Both the position numbers and the translations under genes were made by a program. Positions 16,348-24,984 of a stretch of 64,000 bases of DNA are shown here, one piece after another. Numbering within the stretch: the first letter of the stretch is position 1; every line of letters begins with the position of its first letter. The stretch spans positions 1-64,000 of the forward strand of contig JAIEMB010000006.1 in NCBI GenBank assembly GCA_019752515.1. Reading direction: 5' to 3'. Under the pieces are notes generated by a model that saw nothing but the letters and a program-made list of their open reading frames with translations, did not search any database and was not told the origin of the DNA. Source of the DNA: Alphaproteobacteria bacterium (lineage in GTDB: Bacteria > Pseudomonadota > Alphaproteobacteria > UBA9655).

Positions 16348-17229
16348 TTAGAATTTGTTTTCTAAGTTTTTTATTATTTCTTGGAAAGAAGAAGGTATTT
16401 CTGCGTTTAGATAAAAAGCATCAATTAGATTAGATTTATCAAAAGCATGTGTCTTATACTTAATATTATTCAAATAACTTTCGACAGTTCTAGGTGAAAG
16501 CCCAACAAGCCTTCCAATTTCTTTTTTCGTTTTTCCTCGCGATAAATAAAATAAACACTCTATTTCTCGACTTGTTAAGGCAACAGATTTAGAGTTAATA
16601 AAAAAAGGGATTTTTTTCAAATTTTGATGACTTAATAACTCTAGTTCGGTTTGAGTTAGGGAAGAATGGAAAAGCTTATTATTTACAATGTCCCCAATAT
16701 TCTTTTCTGACTGGCAAAATGATAATAATGAAAGATCGTATTTCTCGTAAAACAGAAAAATTTTCTTTTCAAAAACCTTTTTAAAAAAACGAAAAAAATC
16801 TTTAAGAAAGATAATATTGTTCATATAAAAATTTACAATTTTAATATTATCGCGTGAGCTAGCAAAGTGGGCGATATCAATATAATCTTCCTTTCTATCA
16901 TATATATCTAAAGAATTCCAAATGTTAGCTTCATATAGAATTTTAAGGAGTGAGTTATTCGGATCATATGTTCCTGTATAAAAGTGTTGATCATAGTTGT
17001 GCTCTATCATTTGAGATTCAGCTGGGAAAAACCCACGGTAGTCAAATAATTGATTGTTAAATTTTATGGAAAGCCAACTCTGATCACTGCAAAAGAATAT
17101 TATTTTTCCTTCTTTGTAAACGCGAGAAAAGCTAAAATATGTTATATTAAACTCTTTTAAGGGAGTAAGGTAATTATCAATTTCATTGCAATGAGTAGAA
17201 ATATACTCAAAGATAATTTTTTGATCCAT
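16348..17229 (-). CDS. LuxR-type transcriptional regulator 2
   Basis: 293 residues; C-terminal LuxR helix-turn-helix (LTSREIECLFYLSRGKTKKEIG, LSPRTVESYLNNIKYKTH). The N-terminal sensing domain aligns by eye along its length with regulator 1 (FSRVYKEGKIIFFCSD, GFFPAE, NSLDIYDRKEDYIDIAHFAS). It lies 79 bp downstream of the ALAS-like gene on the same strand, probably in one transcript, and converges on the GNAT gene with a 13-bp gap. Sensor and enzyme made together fits an autoregulated signal circuit. Confidence 0.85.
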   Translation of the reverse strand: MDQKIIFEYISTHCNEIDNYLTPLKEFNITYFSFSRVYKEGKIIFFCSDQSWLSIKFNNQLFDYRGFFPAESQMIEHNYDQHFYTGTYDPNNSLLKILYEANIWNSLDIYDRKEDYIDIAHFASSRDNIKIVNFYMNNIIFLKDFFRFFKKVFEKKIFLFYEKYDLSLLSFCQSEKNIGDIVNNKLFHSSLTQTELELLSHQNLKKIPFFINSKSVALTSREIECLFYLSRGKTKKEIGRLVGLSPRTVESYLNNIKYKTHAFDKSNLIDAFYLNAEIPSSFQEIIKNLENKF

Positions 17230-17308
17230 ATATTCTCGATTTTTTTATAGATTCTTTTTTAAATCTTCTATCCGCAAATTAATATCCCTTTTTTAAGGGA
17301 AGTTTATA

Positions 17309-18499
17309 TTATCTAAACCTTACATAACATTTTTCAAGGCTATCAACCAAATAATGAATATCTTCCTCAGTATGTTTGATTGAAGGTAGAATACGAAATC
17401 TCTCGCTCCCATAAGGAACTGTAGGAAAATTGAGAGCAGGTAGATAAATGTTATATTTTTCAAGCAACATTCTACTCATTTTCTTACCCTTATGGGCATT
17501 ACCTGTTTTTAGAGAAATGATATGTGATTTATTCATAAATGGTTCCAACCCTCTTTCTTGAAGCGTCTTTTTTGTTAAAGCGACATTCTCCATCAGTTTT
17601 TTTCTTTCTATATTGCTTTTTCTCAAATATTGAACACTTGCAAGGCTTCCTGCAACAATTGGAGGGGGTAGAGAAGTTGTAAAAATAAAAGAACTTGCTA
17701 CACATCTTATACAGTCTCCGATTATTTCATCTGTTGCTATATATCCTCCAACCACCCCATAGCTTTTAGAAAAACAGCCTTGTACAATGTCAATCTTATC
17801 TGCCAAATTTAACATATTTGCTATTCCTGCTCCTTCCCTTCCGTAAGACCCCACAGCATGAACTTCATCAATAAACAAGAGTGCATTGTAATGACTCGCA
17901 AGTTCACAGATTTCTTTTATGATTCCAAAGTCACCTTCTGTTGAATAAAGAGACTCAAATACAATAACTTTAGAAGATGAACTTTTTGACTTTTTTAATA
18001 AGTCCTTAAGATGATCAGGATCATTATGTTTGAAAATATATTTTTCAGCTCTTGATAGTTTTATGGCTTCAATAATAGAAGCATGATTGTTTTCATCAGA
18101 AAAAAAAATACAATCCGGTAAAATTTTTGCTAGAGCAGAAATCGTAGCAAGGTTAGCAACATACCCTGAGTTGAATAAAAGTCCGTAATCTTTTCCATGA
18201 AGACTGCTTACTTCTCTCTCCAAAGCAACATGTAAGTTACTTGTGCCTGTAAGATATCTTGATCCCCCTGAACAAGCCCCATGTGTAGCCAGTGATGTTT
18301 TCATTGCAGTCAGAACAAGAGGATTTTCACCCATAGATAAATTGTCCGTGCTACTCCATACTTGTACCTGTTTAGATTTATCTTTATGTTTTAAAATAGC
18401 TTTTGGGTATCTCCCTGCTTGCTTTTGAATTTCAAGAAACTCCCGATATCTTTTCTCTCTTTTCAACTTATTAAGATAAGTTATGAAATGCTTTTTCAT
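17309..18499 (-). CDS. 5-aminolevulinate synthase-like enzyme with altered acyl pocket
   Basis: 396 residues; ATG 18499 is chosen over GTG 18505 for GAGGAG spacing. A PLP alpha-oxoamine synthase of full length: SDENNHASII, FESLYSTEGD, DEVHAVGSYGREGAG, GCFSKSYGVVGGYIA (PLP Lys K245), SFIFTTSLPP, NFPTVPYGSERFR. Overall it is closest to 5-aminolevulinate synthase (succinyl-CoA + glycine). Two positions that I align with acyl-pocket residues of Rhodobacter capsulatus ALAS differ: Asn54 is Thr (T51) and Thr83 is Ser (S80); the Arg21 equivalent is kept. The conserved NDYLG motif reads TDNLS. A shifted acyl-CoA substrate is likely, perhaps giving an alpha-aminoketone as in CqsA-type autoinducer synthases. 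A plain haem role is the alternative. Confidence 0.8.
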   Translation of the reverse strand: MKKHFITYLNKLKREKRYREFLEIQKQAGRYPKAILKHKDKSKQVQVWSSTDNLSMGENPLVLTAMKTSLATHGACSGGSRYLTGTSNLHVALEREVSSLHGKDYGLLFNSGYVANLATISALAKILPDCIFFSDENNHASIIEAIKLSRAEKYIFKHNDPDHLKDLLKKSKSSSSKVIVFESLYSTEGDFGIIKEICELASHYNALLFIDEVHAVGSYGREGAGIANMLNLADKIDIVQGCFSKSYGVVGGYIATDEIIGDCIRCVASSFIFTTSLPPPIVAGSLASVQYLRKSNIERKKLMENVALTKKTLQERGLEPFMNKSHIISLKTGNAHKGKKMSRMLLEKYNIYLPALNFPTVPYGSERFRILPSIKHTEEDIHYLVDSLEKCYVRFR

Positions 18500-18551
18500 A
18501 AACACTCCTCTTCCTTATTTTATAGAGTATGTGATTAAGAGAATATAATAA

Positions 18552-18566
18552 CCGTAAAAAACCCGG
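18552..18566. promoter_or_regulatory. Candidate LuxR operator upstream of the ALAS-like gene
   Basis: CCGTAA-AAA-ACCCGG: a perfect left half and a right half keeping CGG, 52 bp before the ATG at 18499. The weaker right arm makes it the least symmetric member with a recognisable second half. Confidence 0.4.
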
Positions 18567-18880
18567 AGGATTTTGATTTTATGTTTTTTAAATTTATGCA
18601 AGTTTGACTTTAAAGAGAATAAAAACTCTTTCATTAACAATAAAAATGTAGATGTTAAAAAAATTACTAAAGGTTTTTCAGAAAAATTATCACAATATGG
18701 AATCTTGTATTTAATTTTTATAGAGCGTCAAAGAAATCTATTAAAAATACGTCTTTTCAAAAAAGCCAGCCAACTTTCTGCATCATTTGTTTTCTTAAAA
18801 AACTCCGTATTTTATCCGGATGTGATTTTTGCTGCGGTTATCTATACGAGATTTAATACTCCCCTAAAAATGTCAAAAAC

Positions 18881-18919
18881 ATTAATGGCCCAGACAATTA
18901 TTTTGCCCGAGCCATTAAT
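18881..18919 (-). promoter_or_regulatory. Long RNA hairpin, stable only on the minus strand
   Basis: On the minus strand 17 consecutive pairs form (outer 9 bp ATTAATGGC/GCCATTAAT, then inner pairs including three G-U) around a 5-nt loop, followed by GTTTTTG. On the plus strand the wobble pairs become mismatches. It may stop or attenuate antisense or leader transcription towards the ALAS-like gene. The surrounding 18500-18946 interval has no gene I believe. Confidence 0.45.
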
Positions 18920-18946
18920 ACCTTAATACACACAAAGGAGTCTACT

Positions 18947-20002
18947 ATGTACGGACAAACGACGCAACAGCAAAAAAAAGCAAAGCTCATTTATTTTACC
19001 ATGTCTTTGCTAGTTAACACACTTCAACAAACTCAAGCTAGAGAGGTTGAAGATCTGGAGAAAACAAGTAGGATTATTGGTTCCTTACATCCAGCAACTG
19101 GTTTATCCGGTTATAATATTAAAGTTGGTATTATTGATGGGAATTTTGACCCTAATAGTAATACTCGCAACTTTCTTACACACAGCACAAAAAAAGCATT
19201 TTCTGGAAAGGACAAGGAAGTGCTGGCAAGACAAGCTCAGGCTACAAGATTGGGACGTGATCACGCAAACCACGTCACAAGTATTATTCATGAGGTGGCT
19301 AAAGGTACATCTCTTAGAGTGATTGATATGTATAATGATCCAGCTGTGAGGGAGGCTTCAAGCCATAACGCAAGATTAATTGCTTCAATTGACGCAGCAA
19401 TTAGATCCAAAGTGGATTTTATTAACATCTCCCAAAGAATCAGCCCTGATGATGATTCAAATGGCAAAATCTCTAGAGATCTCAAGCAAGCATTTTATAG
19501 AGCTCGAGATGCTGGAATCGGAATTATTAAAAGTGCTGGTAATGATAATGAGATCATTGGATCAACACCATATACCCGTAGCCTGACTCATTTGTTGTAT
19601 AAAATGAAAGGAAGTATGATCTTGGTAACTGCTACAGCTTATGATTCTGACGGACAAGAGAACTTAGCAAAATTTAGCAATAAGGCAGGAACAGCATATA
19701 AGTATACTGTTTCTGCTCCAGGAACTGATATCTTTGCTTATGGAGCATCTAAAAGGTTAATAAAAAAGAGTGGTACCTCTATGGCTGCTCCAGCAGTTAC
19801 AGCCACCGCCGCTCTTCTCAAAGAGGCCTATCCTAATCTATATGGTAGTGATATTTTAAAATCTATACGACGCTCAACTCGAAAAATAAGTATAGATTAT
19901 AGTGCTTATCTTTCAGAAGCTAAGTATGGACGCGGTGTCGTTAACTTTACTGCAGCTCTTAGAGAGGCAGAAAAAATTAATCGACTTAAAACAACATATT
20001 AG
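18947..20002 (+). CDS. Exported subtilase (S8) with intact catalytic triad
   Basis: 351 residues; AAGGAG precedes the ATG. The N-terminus is Gln/Lys-rich then hydrophobic (LIYFTMSLLVNTLQQTQA), probably a signal peptide. Triad: VGIIDG (D64), DHANHVTSII (H106), SGTSMAAPAV (S278), with SAGND for the oxyanion Asn. There is no large pro-domain, so the protein is compact. It shares the C-terminal YGRGVVNFTAAL pattern with the subtilase at 900-2465. It stands alone with its own terminator inside the LuxR cluster. It could mature a secreted peptide or attack host protein; neither is shown. Confidence 0.85.
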   Translation: MYGQTTQQQKKAKLIYFTMSLLVNTLQQTQAREVEDLEKTSRIIGSLHPATGLSGYNIKVGIIDGNFDPNSNTRNFLTHSTKKAFSGKDKEVLARQAQATRLGRDHANHVTSIIHEVAKGTSLRVIDMYNDPAVREASSHNARLIASIDAAIRSKVDFINISQRISPDDDSNGKISRDLKQAFYRARDAGIGIIKSAGNDNEIIGSTPYTRSLTHLLYKMKGSMILVTATAYDSDGQENLAKFSNKAGTAYKYTVSAPGTDIFAYGASKRLIKKSGTSMAAPAVTATAALLKEAYPNLYGSDILKSIRRSTRKISIDYSAYLSEAKYGRGVVNFTAALREAEKINRLKTTY

Positions 20003-20025
20003 CTACGAATAAGAATTTTTTTCCT

Positions 20026-20063
20026 AAGGGCTAATCATCCTTGATCATTAGCCCTTATTTTTT
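20026..20063 (+). terminator. Intrinsic terminator of the subtilase gene
   Basis: AAGGGCTAAT (20026-20035) pairs with ATTAGCCCTT (20047-20056), followed directly by ATTTTTT. A classic Rho-independent terminator 24 bp after the stop. Confidence 0.85.
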
Positions 20064-20132
20064 GAAACCTGGCGTCTCATTTTTGTTGTTTATAAAATTC
20101 TTTAATCTCTCTTGAGGAGTTAATTAACGTGA

Positions 20133-20147
20133 CCGTAAAGACTTTAT
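20133..20147. promoter_or_regulatory. Candidate operator half-site upstream of the MHS transporter
   Basis: CCGTAA-AGA-CTTTAT: a perfect left half with a poor right half, 65 bp before ATG 20213. Only the half-site and the spacing agree with the other members. Confidence 0.35.
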
Positions 20148-20212
20148 AATATGAAATTGTTGTGATTTAAATTTTGTTATGATAAAAATTGGATAATAAA
20201 AAAACTGAATAT

Positions 20213-21463
20213 ATGACCCAGAAAAAAGTCTTTATAGCCGGCACAATTGGCAATGTAATTGAATTCTATGATTTTACCTTATATGGCTTTTTTGCACCTA
20301 TTATAGCCCAGCTTTTTTTCCCCTCCTCTGATCCTCGGGCAGCTTTACTCTCAACGCTTGCTATTTTTGCAGCAGGGTTTTTAATGAGACCCATTGGAGG
20401 AATCATATTTGGCCATATTGGGGATAAGCTTGGTAGAAAAGTTGCTTTATCAAGTTCCATATTATTAATGTCGTTCCCAACTGCAATCATAGGTATTCTT
20501 CCTTCATATGACGCTATAGGAATATGGGCATCAATTATTCTCATGGTTTGCAGACTTTCTCAAGGATTGAGCACAGGTGGAGAATATAATGGTGCTTTCA
20601 TTTTTTTAATTGAGCATGGTAAAAAAGATAATGCTGGCTTTCTCGGCTCACTCGTTACGAGTTCTTGTGCATTAGGAGCGCTGTTAGCTGTTTTTTCAGG
20701 CTTGCTTGCTCTAAGAGAAGAGATGCCTTCATGGGCTTGGCGTGTTCCCTTTTTACTAGGGTCTCTTGGTGGAATTATAGGATTCTATTTACGTAATAAA
20801 ATTGATGAATCTCCTGAATTTCTTAAATGCTTTCATGAACAATCAACAGTGAAATTACCTCTAGCATATGCCTTTCGTGAAGATAGGTTTTCAATTTTAA
20901 GGGTTATTGCCGTAGCTACTTTTAGTCAAGTTTTAATCAATACACTTGTTGTTTATACAAATATTTATCTTAATAAGAACCTTAATATACCGCTTGAAAA
21001 CGTACTTATGCTTAACACATTAGCTTTATTAGTATTTACATTTACAGCTCCTCTAGCTGGATTTCTTTCAGATAAATTCGGTCAAATTCCTGTGATGTTT
21101 GCTGCTACTTGTGTTAGCATAGCTGTAATCTATCCTGTTTTTTTACTTTTTAACTCCAAAGAGCTTTCTTCCATTCTTTATGCAGAAATTCTTTTAAGCA
21201 TATTAGCCGCTAGTTATGCAGGCACGAGTAATGCATTTATATATAAGTCGTTTCCTCCTTTTTTCCGTTATAGTGGCTCAGCATTTAGTTATGGAGTTGG
21301 CGGTATTCTAGGAGGAGCCACACCATTTATATTATCTTATCTCATTTATTTAACAGGGAATACAATGATGCCTCCTCTTTACATTATTGTTTGTTCTTTT
21401 GTTTGTACTGCACCGCTGTTTTTAAAAAATAAAAACAAGCAATACTCTTTTTCTTATTCTTAA
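20213..21463 (+). CDS. MFS transporter of the metabolite:H+ symporter (MHS/ProP-like) type
   Basis: 416 residues, 12 membrane segments. ATG 20213 gives the usual N-terminus (MTQKKVFIAGTIGNVIEFYDF); an in-frame TTG at 20189 has no better ribosome-binding site. MHS hallmarks: GNVIEFYDFTLYGFFAPI in helix 1, RPIGGIIFGHIGDKLGRK (MFS motif A), RLSQGLSTGGEYNGA in helix 4. Relatives carry proline/betaine, shikimate, citrate or other organic acids. Its 3' end overlaps the methyltransferase stop by 4 bp (convergent). It may move a precursor or product of the surrounding enzymes. Confidence 0.85.
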   Translation: MTQKKVFIAGTIGNVIEFYDFTLYGFFAPIIAQLFFPSSDPRAALLSTLAIFAAGFLMRPIGGIIFGHIGDKLGRKVALSSSILLMSFPTAIIGILPSYDAIGIWASIILMVCRLSQGLSTGGEYNGAFIFLIEHGKKDNAGFLGSLVTSSCALGALLAVFSGLLALREEMPSWAWRVPFLLGSLGGIIGFYLRNKIDESPEFLKCFHEQSTVKLPLAYAFREDRFSILRVIAVATFSQVLINTLVVYTNIYLNKNLNIPLENVLMLNTLALLVFTFTAPLAGFLSDKFGQIPVMFAATCVSIAVIYPVFLLFNSKELSSILYAEILLSILAASYAGTSNAFIYKSFPPFFRYSGSAFSYGVGGILGGATPFILSYLIYLTGNTMMPPLYIIVCSFVCTAPLFLKNKNKQYSFSYS

Positions 21464-22182
21464 AAAGGTTTTTGAACAATAATTCCAACATTTTCACGAC
21501 CATCCATCTGCATTTCAGGAGGAAAATCTGGACGTGCAACAAATTCTGACTTCTCAATGATAAAGCCCGCACTCCTCATCAAGTGTTCAAGAATTGAAGG
21601 ATCAAATAAGTTCATTTGTTCAGGCAGATCAAGTTTGCGACTCCCCGCATATAGCGTAAGGTCCTCAATTAACCCAGGGTTTTTTATATTGTTTTTCTTC
21701 CGACTTTCAAAAATGGGAATAAAACCCCTAAACATTTCAACATAAGGTGAGGCAGTAGTTATAAAAGCCTTTCCACTAGGTTTAAGCCAGGAAAACATTT
21801 TTGACGCTATCAAGGAGGTTTCATAATGAGGTAGAAAATGAAGAACTTGAGACATTAATATTGCCCCTAGGCTATTATCAGAAAGTTCAATATATGGAAA
21901 CTTACCTAGTAATAAATTTAAGCGGTATCTACCCATCGAAGATGTTTTTCTCTTGATAGCCTCAAGATGGCGCGGTTCAATATCATTAGCGATAACATAT
22001 GCTCCTTTTTTTAAGGCTCTAATAGAAGCAATACCATAAGCCGCACCAACATCTAATACTGGCCCATCCACAATCTCGCAATACTCTAAAAACGCCTCAC
22101 CATAAGCAGTAAGATTTTCAAAAGCATAACCCATTTTGTTAAGTGTAGGGATTAGACCAACGTAAGAGGGTGGAGCAAGCAT
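21460..22182 (-). CDS. Class I SAM-dependent methyltransferase
   Basis: 240 residues. Motif I is VLDVGAAYGIAS near residue 43, then the acidic ANDIEPRHLEAI, the LLLGKFPYIEL and ILMSQVLHFLPHYE motif-IV region, and SWLKPSGKAFITT. This is the Rossmann-like core of small-molecule methyltransferases. It is 23 bp downstream of regulator 3 on the same strand, likely co-transcribed, so the methylation step may be under that regulator. The substrate is not apparent. Confidence 0.8.
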   Translation of the reverse strand: MLAPPSYVGLIPTLNKMGYAFENLTAYGEAFLEYCEIVDGPVLDVGAAYGIASIRALKKGAYVIANDIEPRHLEAIKRKTSSMGRYRLNLLLGKFPYIELSDNSLGAILMSQVLHFLPHYETSLIASKMFSWLKPSGKAFITTASPYVEMFRGFIPIFESRKKNNIKNPGLIEDLTLYAGSRKLDLPEQMNLFDPSILEHLMRSAGFIIEKSEFVARPDFPPEMQMDGRENVGIIVQKPF

Positions 22183-22205
22183 GACAAAATAATCTTTCTC
22201 TAAAT

Positions 22206-23036
22206 CTAGGCGTGAAAGTTGTTAAGCAAGACAAAATCAGGGAGTTGTGAAAAGAAATTAAGAAGATCAAGTTTTGTACTCCCTCCGATTTTCGTTTTAA
22301 TGATTGCAATGTAGCTTTCAACGGTTCGCGGCGATAAGTTTAATAATTTTGCGATTTCCTTTATTGACTTTCCGTGCGCTAAATGATGTATGCACTCAGC
22401 TTGACGACGTGAAATACTAAATTTTGTTGATAGATTCTCTAAGTTAATGGTGTCTATTTTTGTGTTCTCAAAAAAGTTTTGAATTCTTTCATCTATTGGC
22501 TTATTAGCAATCAACTCAAACGAATGAGCATTTGTACTTAAGAGTTTATTTTTATCTGAATGGGAAATTAAATCAAATGCTTTAGACTTAAAATATAAGA
22601 TAAAATGTTCTAAAATATTCATATGATTAAGGTAGAGATCACTAATTTGATGATTATCTGAAAGCGTTGCAAAGCACCAGCTCTCAGTATATTTAGGATA
22701 GCGCATATAAATGCTCATTCCATGCCATAGCCCAAATTTCTCAAGAACTTCATTAAAATTATTACTTACTGCACTTGTCCTAAGATAATAACCAATACCA
22801 TTCTCTGGTATATTATTTATTTCATTAATGTAACGATTAACATCATTAAAAAGGTTATTTTTTGTATAAAATGTTAACCAGTCGTGGTTAGTCGTTATAT
22901 GCAAAATCTTTCCATCTTCCAAAAATTTTAAATATGCAAAAGTAGTGATCTTAAAGTTATTAAATAAGGGCGCGCATATTTGCTTTAGCCTATCTTCAAT
23001 GGAATGATTATAATCGAGCGGATTTTTATTCAACAT
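22206..23036 (-). CDS. LuxR-type transcriptional regulator 3
   Basis: 276 residues from ATG 23036 (a TTG at 23042 is less likely). C-terminal LuxR helix-turn-helix: ISRRQAECIHHLAHGKSIKEIAKLLNLSPRTVESYIAIIKTK. The N-terminal sensing domain has the same architecture as regulators 1 and 2 (FAYLKFLEDGKILHITTNHDW, LWHGMSIYMRYP) but is more diverged, so it may see another ligand. The best copy of the shared dyad lies 78 bp upstream, which suggests autoregulation. Confidence 0.85.
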   Translation of the reverse strand: MLNKNPLDYNHSIEDRLKQICAPLFNNFKITTFAYLKFLEDGKILHITTNHDWLTFYTKNNLFNDVNRYINEINNIPENGIGYYLRTSAVSNNFNEVLEKFGLWHGMSIYMRYPKYTESWCFATLSDNHQISDLYLNHMNILEHFILYFKSKAFDLISHSDKNKLLSTNAHSFELIANKPIDERIQNFFENTKIDTINLENLSTKFSISRRQAECIHHLAHGKSIKEIAKLLNLSPRTVESYIAIIKTKIGGSTKLDLLNFFSQLPDFVLLNNFHA

Positions 23037-23114
23037 TCTCAAAAAACCTACTCTTAATTAATGGGCAGCATGTTCTAATATAAAAAATACTCTTCTCTAG
23101 ATATAATAGCAATA

Positions 23115-23129
23115 CCGTAATAATTACGG
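23115..23129. promoter_or_regulatory. Best candidate LuxR operator: perfect CCGTAAT-A-ATTACGG palindrome
   Basis: A perfect 15-bp palindrome centred on A23122 lies 78 bp before the ATG of regulator 3. Dyads with 5-6 of 6 matching left-arm bases and the same 3-nt spacing occur at 13271, 18552, 20133 and 42190. LuxR-family dimers bind such dyads just upstream of the -35 region. Confidence 0.6.
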
Positions 23130-23710
23130 ATCTAAATTTCTGAATAGCTCATTTCTGCGTTTGAAAATTGACAGAGGGAAAGACCGAATCACATAGTTGA
23201 TCAATAAATCCAACGTTGATTTTAGAAATGCCCATTCTGTAGTTTTGGCTTCTGGCTTATCCAGCTTTTTTAAACTTCTTTTATGGGAGGACCTCCTAAA
23301 TAATGATTAACATTATATCTGTAGGTGACAATATGGTGATAATTTAAAATCACAGTTATTAAAATCGACTTTAATTATCTGATTTTAAAATAAAAAACTT
23401 GAATCAGTGTTCTGACTACGGATCAGAAACTTAGGAGCTCGACTCTTCTCGGGCGCGCCAGTCAAAAAATTTGCTACCACAACAGCACGATTTAAAATAT
23501 CCCTTTTAGAAACATGCATAAGTGCACATCCTGTAAAAGAAGTCCCAGGCAAGTTTTTAAATCGAATCTTTTCGCATTGGCCATTTCAGGCATGAATTGC
23601 ACTTGCTCCTTAAAATAACTTATGCAAGGATATCTTACTATATCTGGTGAACTCATACCCTTTATTCAAGCCATGAGCAGGAAGGTAAGACCAGAGCGTA
23701 TGTAAATACG
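23130..23710. other. Gene-poor interval with a short coding-like fragment
   Basis: About 580 bp with no complete gene. On the minus strand 23385-23594 is open for about 68 codons (GTSFTGCALMHVSKRDILNR, then VVVANFLTGAPEKSR) and bounded by stops, without a convincing start. It reads like the 3' remnant of a lost gene I cannot name. Confidence 0.35.
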
Positions 23711-23801
23711 TGAGGAATTTTACCGCTCCCCTTCGCGTAGGAGCGGTGAGAGGGTTTCTAATAAGGTCTAATACCTTTATGGGAAGAGCGGAATGGGTAT
23801 C
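23711..23801. repeat. Palindromic intergenic repeat, copy 1
   Basis: TGAGGAATTTTACCGCTCCC, then a hairpin CCGCTCC...GGAGCGG around CTTCGCGTA, then TGAGAGGGTTTCTAATAAG and a tail with ATGGGAAGAGC and GGGTATC. The same elements in the same order occur at 24775-24886. Confidence 0.7.
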
Positions 23802-23839
23802 AATTGAAGTGAATCTAGGGTTTATGGTAGAGTGTTGTA

Positions 23840-24721
23840 ATGGTACGGCGTTCGTTATCTTTACGTTTTTTTCGTTTATTGTTTACTTTTTTAGTTCTTC
23901 TGGGATCATCCCTTGCGATAGCCATGGAAGAGCCGCCTCATGATCAGGAACAAAGGAATGAGGGAAAGAAACGAGATTTTCCAGAGGACCCTCACGAACG
24001 AGACCAATCCCTGAGCCCTAAGGCCCAAAAGGCAAGCGACACGATGACAGTTCCTCCCTATGTGAGCAACCCTCATTTGACCTACAATCCTTACGTCATC
24101 CCTGTTTATGAAGAAATTGTCCGTTTGTCCCTCCCGTTTGTAGATGACTTACCCGTAAAGAGAAGGGAAGTTAGAGACTTTTCACTTTCCCCCCACAACT
24201 GCTTTATTCGGGATTTGGCAATGGCCTTTGATGCGCAAGCTGCGTGTGTTGCCTGCAATATTTACCTTAAAGACCTTGAGGCTTCCTTTGAAGAACTTGA
24301 AGCTCCTCAAGATAGTGCGAACCCAGCCCCGAAACAACAAGAAACAACATATATCTATCCTCAATCCTTTATCGACCAAGATCAAACTCAACATAAAGGG
24401 GAGTATGAGAGGGAACAGCGTTTACTTCCGTTAGAGAATAGCAGACCTCACCTTGTTAAAATTCAACTTGTTAAAAACTTTAGAATGCATATGCTCGCGC
24501 GCCTGGTAGAGTGTAACGCACGCCTTATCTATCCCTACCCTTTTCGCCCTGAACACCCTCAGGAAGTGCGGCACATTCTTTTTCACTTACAAACGGCCAA
24601 TGCTCTTGCTTTTGCTGCCGGGGATGACTGTAACCCCTCTCTCAATTTGATACGTTTTAGAAGGCTTCGAAAAAATGAGTGCGCCCTTCGTTTTTTGCAG
24701 ATGATTCTGAAATTCCAATAG
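23840..24721 (+). CDS. Exported protein of unknown function
   Basis: 293 residues with a long signal peptide (MVRRSLSLRFFRLLFTFLVLLGSSLAIA). A charged, Pro-rich linker to about residue 70 precedes a mostly helical region with several Cys (HNCFIRDLAMAF, ACVACNIYLKDLEASFEELE) and a His/Arg-rich end. Only a weak GAG lies before the ATG. No family recognised. It lies between repeat copies 1 and 2, in the same island as giant paralogue 2. Confidence 0.6.
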   Translation: MVRRSLSLRFFRLLFTFLVLLGSSLAIAMEEPPHDQEQRNEGKKRDFPEDPHERDQSLSPKAQKASDTMTVPPYVSNPHLTYNPYVIPVYEEIVRLSLPFVDDLPVKRREVRDFSLSPHNCFIRDLAMAFDAQAACVACNIYLKDLEASFEELEAPQDSANPAPKQQETTYIYPQSFIDQDQTQHKGEYEREQRLLPLENSRPHLVKIQLVKNFRMHMLARLVECNARLIYPYPFRPEHPQEVRHILFHLQTANALAFAAGDDCNPSLNLIRFRRLRKNECALRFLQMILKFQ

Positions 24722-24774
24722 CCATAACACCCCCTTTTTCTTTTGCAATGGGTAAATTTTACCTCTCCCAAGGT

Positions 24775-24886
24775 GTGAGGAAGTTTACCTCTCCCCTTCT
24801 CGTGGGAGAGGTCGCCGCATAGCGGCGGGTGAGGGGGTTTCTAATAAGTGTTTAACCCCATCATGGGAAGAGCACGAATGGATACC
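24775..24886. repeat. Palindromic intergenic repeat, copy 2
   Basis: ACCTCTCCCC/ GGGAGAGGT hairpin around TTCTCGT, a second hairpin CGCCGCATAGCGGCG, then GGTGAGGGGGTTTCTAATAAG and the ATGGGAAGAGC...GATACC tail shared with copy 1. It fills most of the 24722-24984 gap. Confidence 0.75.
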
Positions 24887-24984
24887 GTAACTCTCAGCAC
24901 ATTTTTAAGCCATTTTAATCTCTTCTTAACACCCCTGCGCTATGATGAGATAATCAAAAAACAGGATAATCAGGAGGTGAATCT

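Noticed and set aside
18573-18926. A 117-codon plus-strand ORF between the ALAS-like gene and the subtilase.
   Set aside because: No ribosome-binding site, AT-driven composition, and it overlaps the strand-specific hairpin and a LuxR dyad; it reads as intergenic sequence.
23130-23710. A degraded insertion sequence.
   Set aside because: No terminal inverted repeats or transposase motif could be found; only a short unexplained open fragment.
23710-23943. A 77-codon plus-strand ORF.
   Set aside because: Its frame runs through palindromic repeat copy 1 and into another frame of the exported-protein gene.
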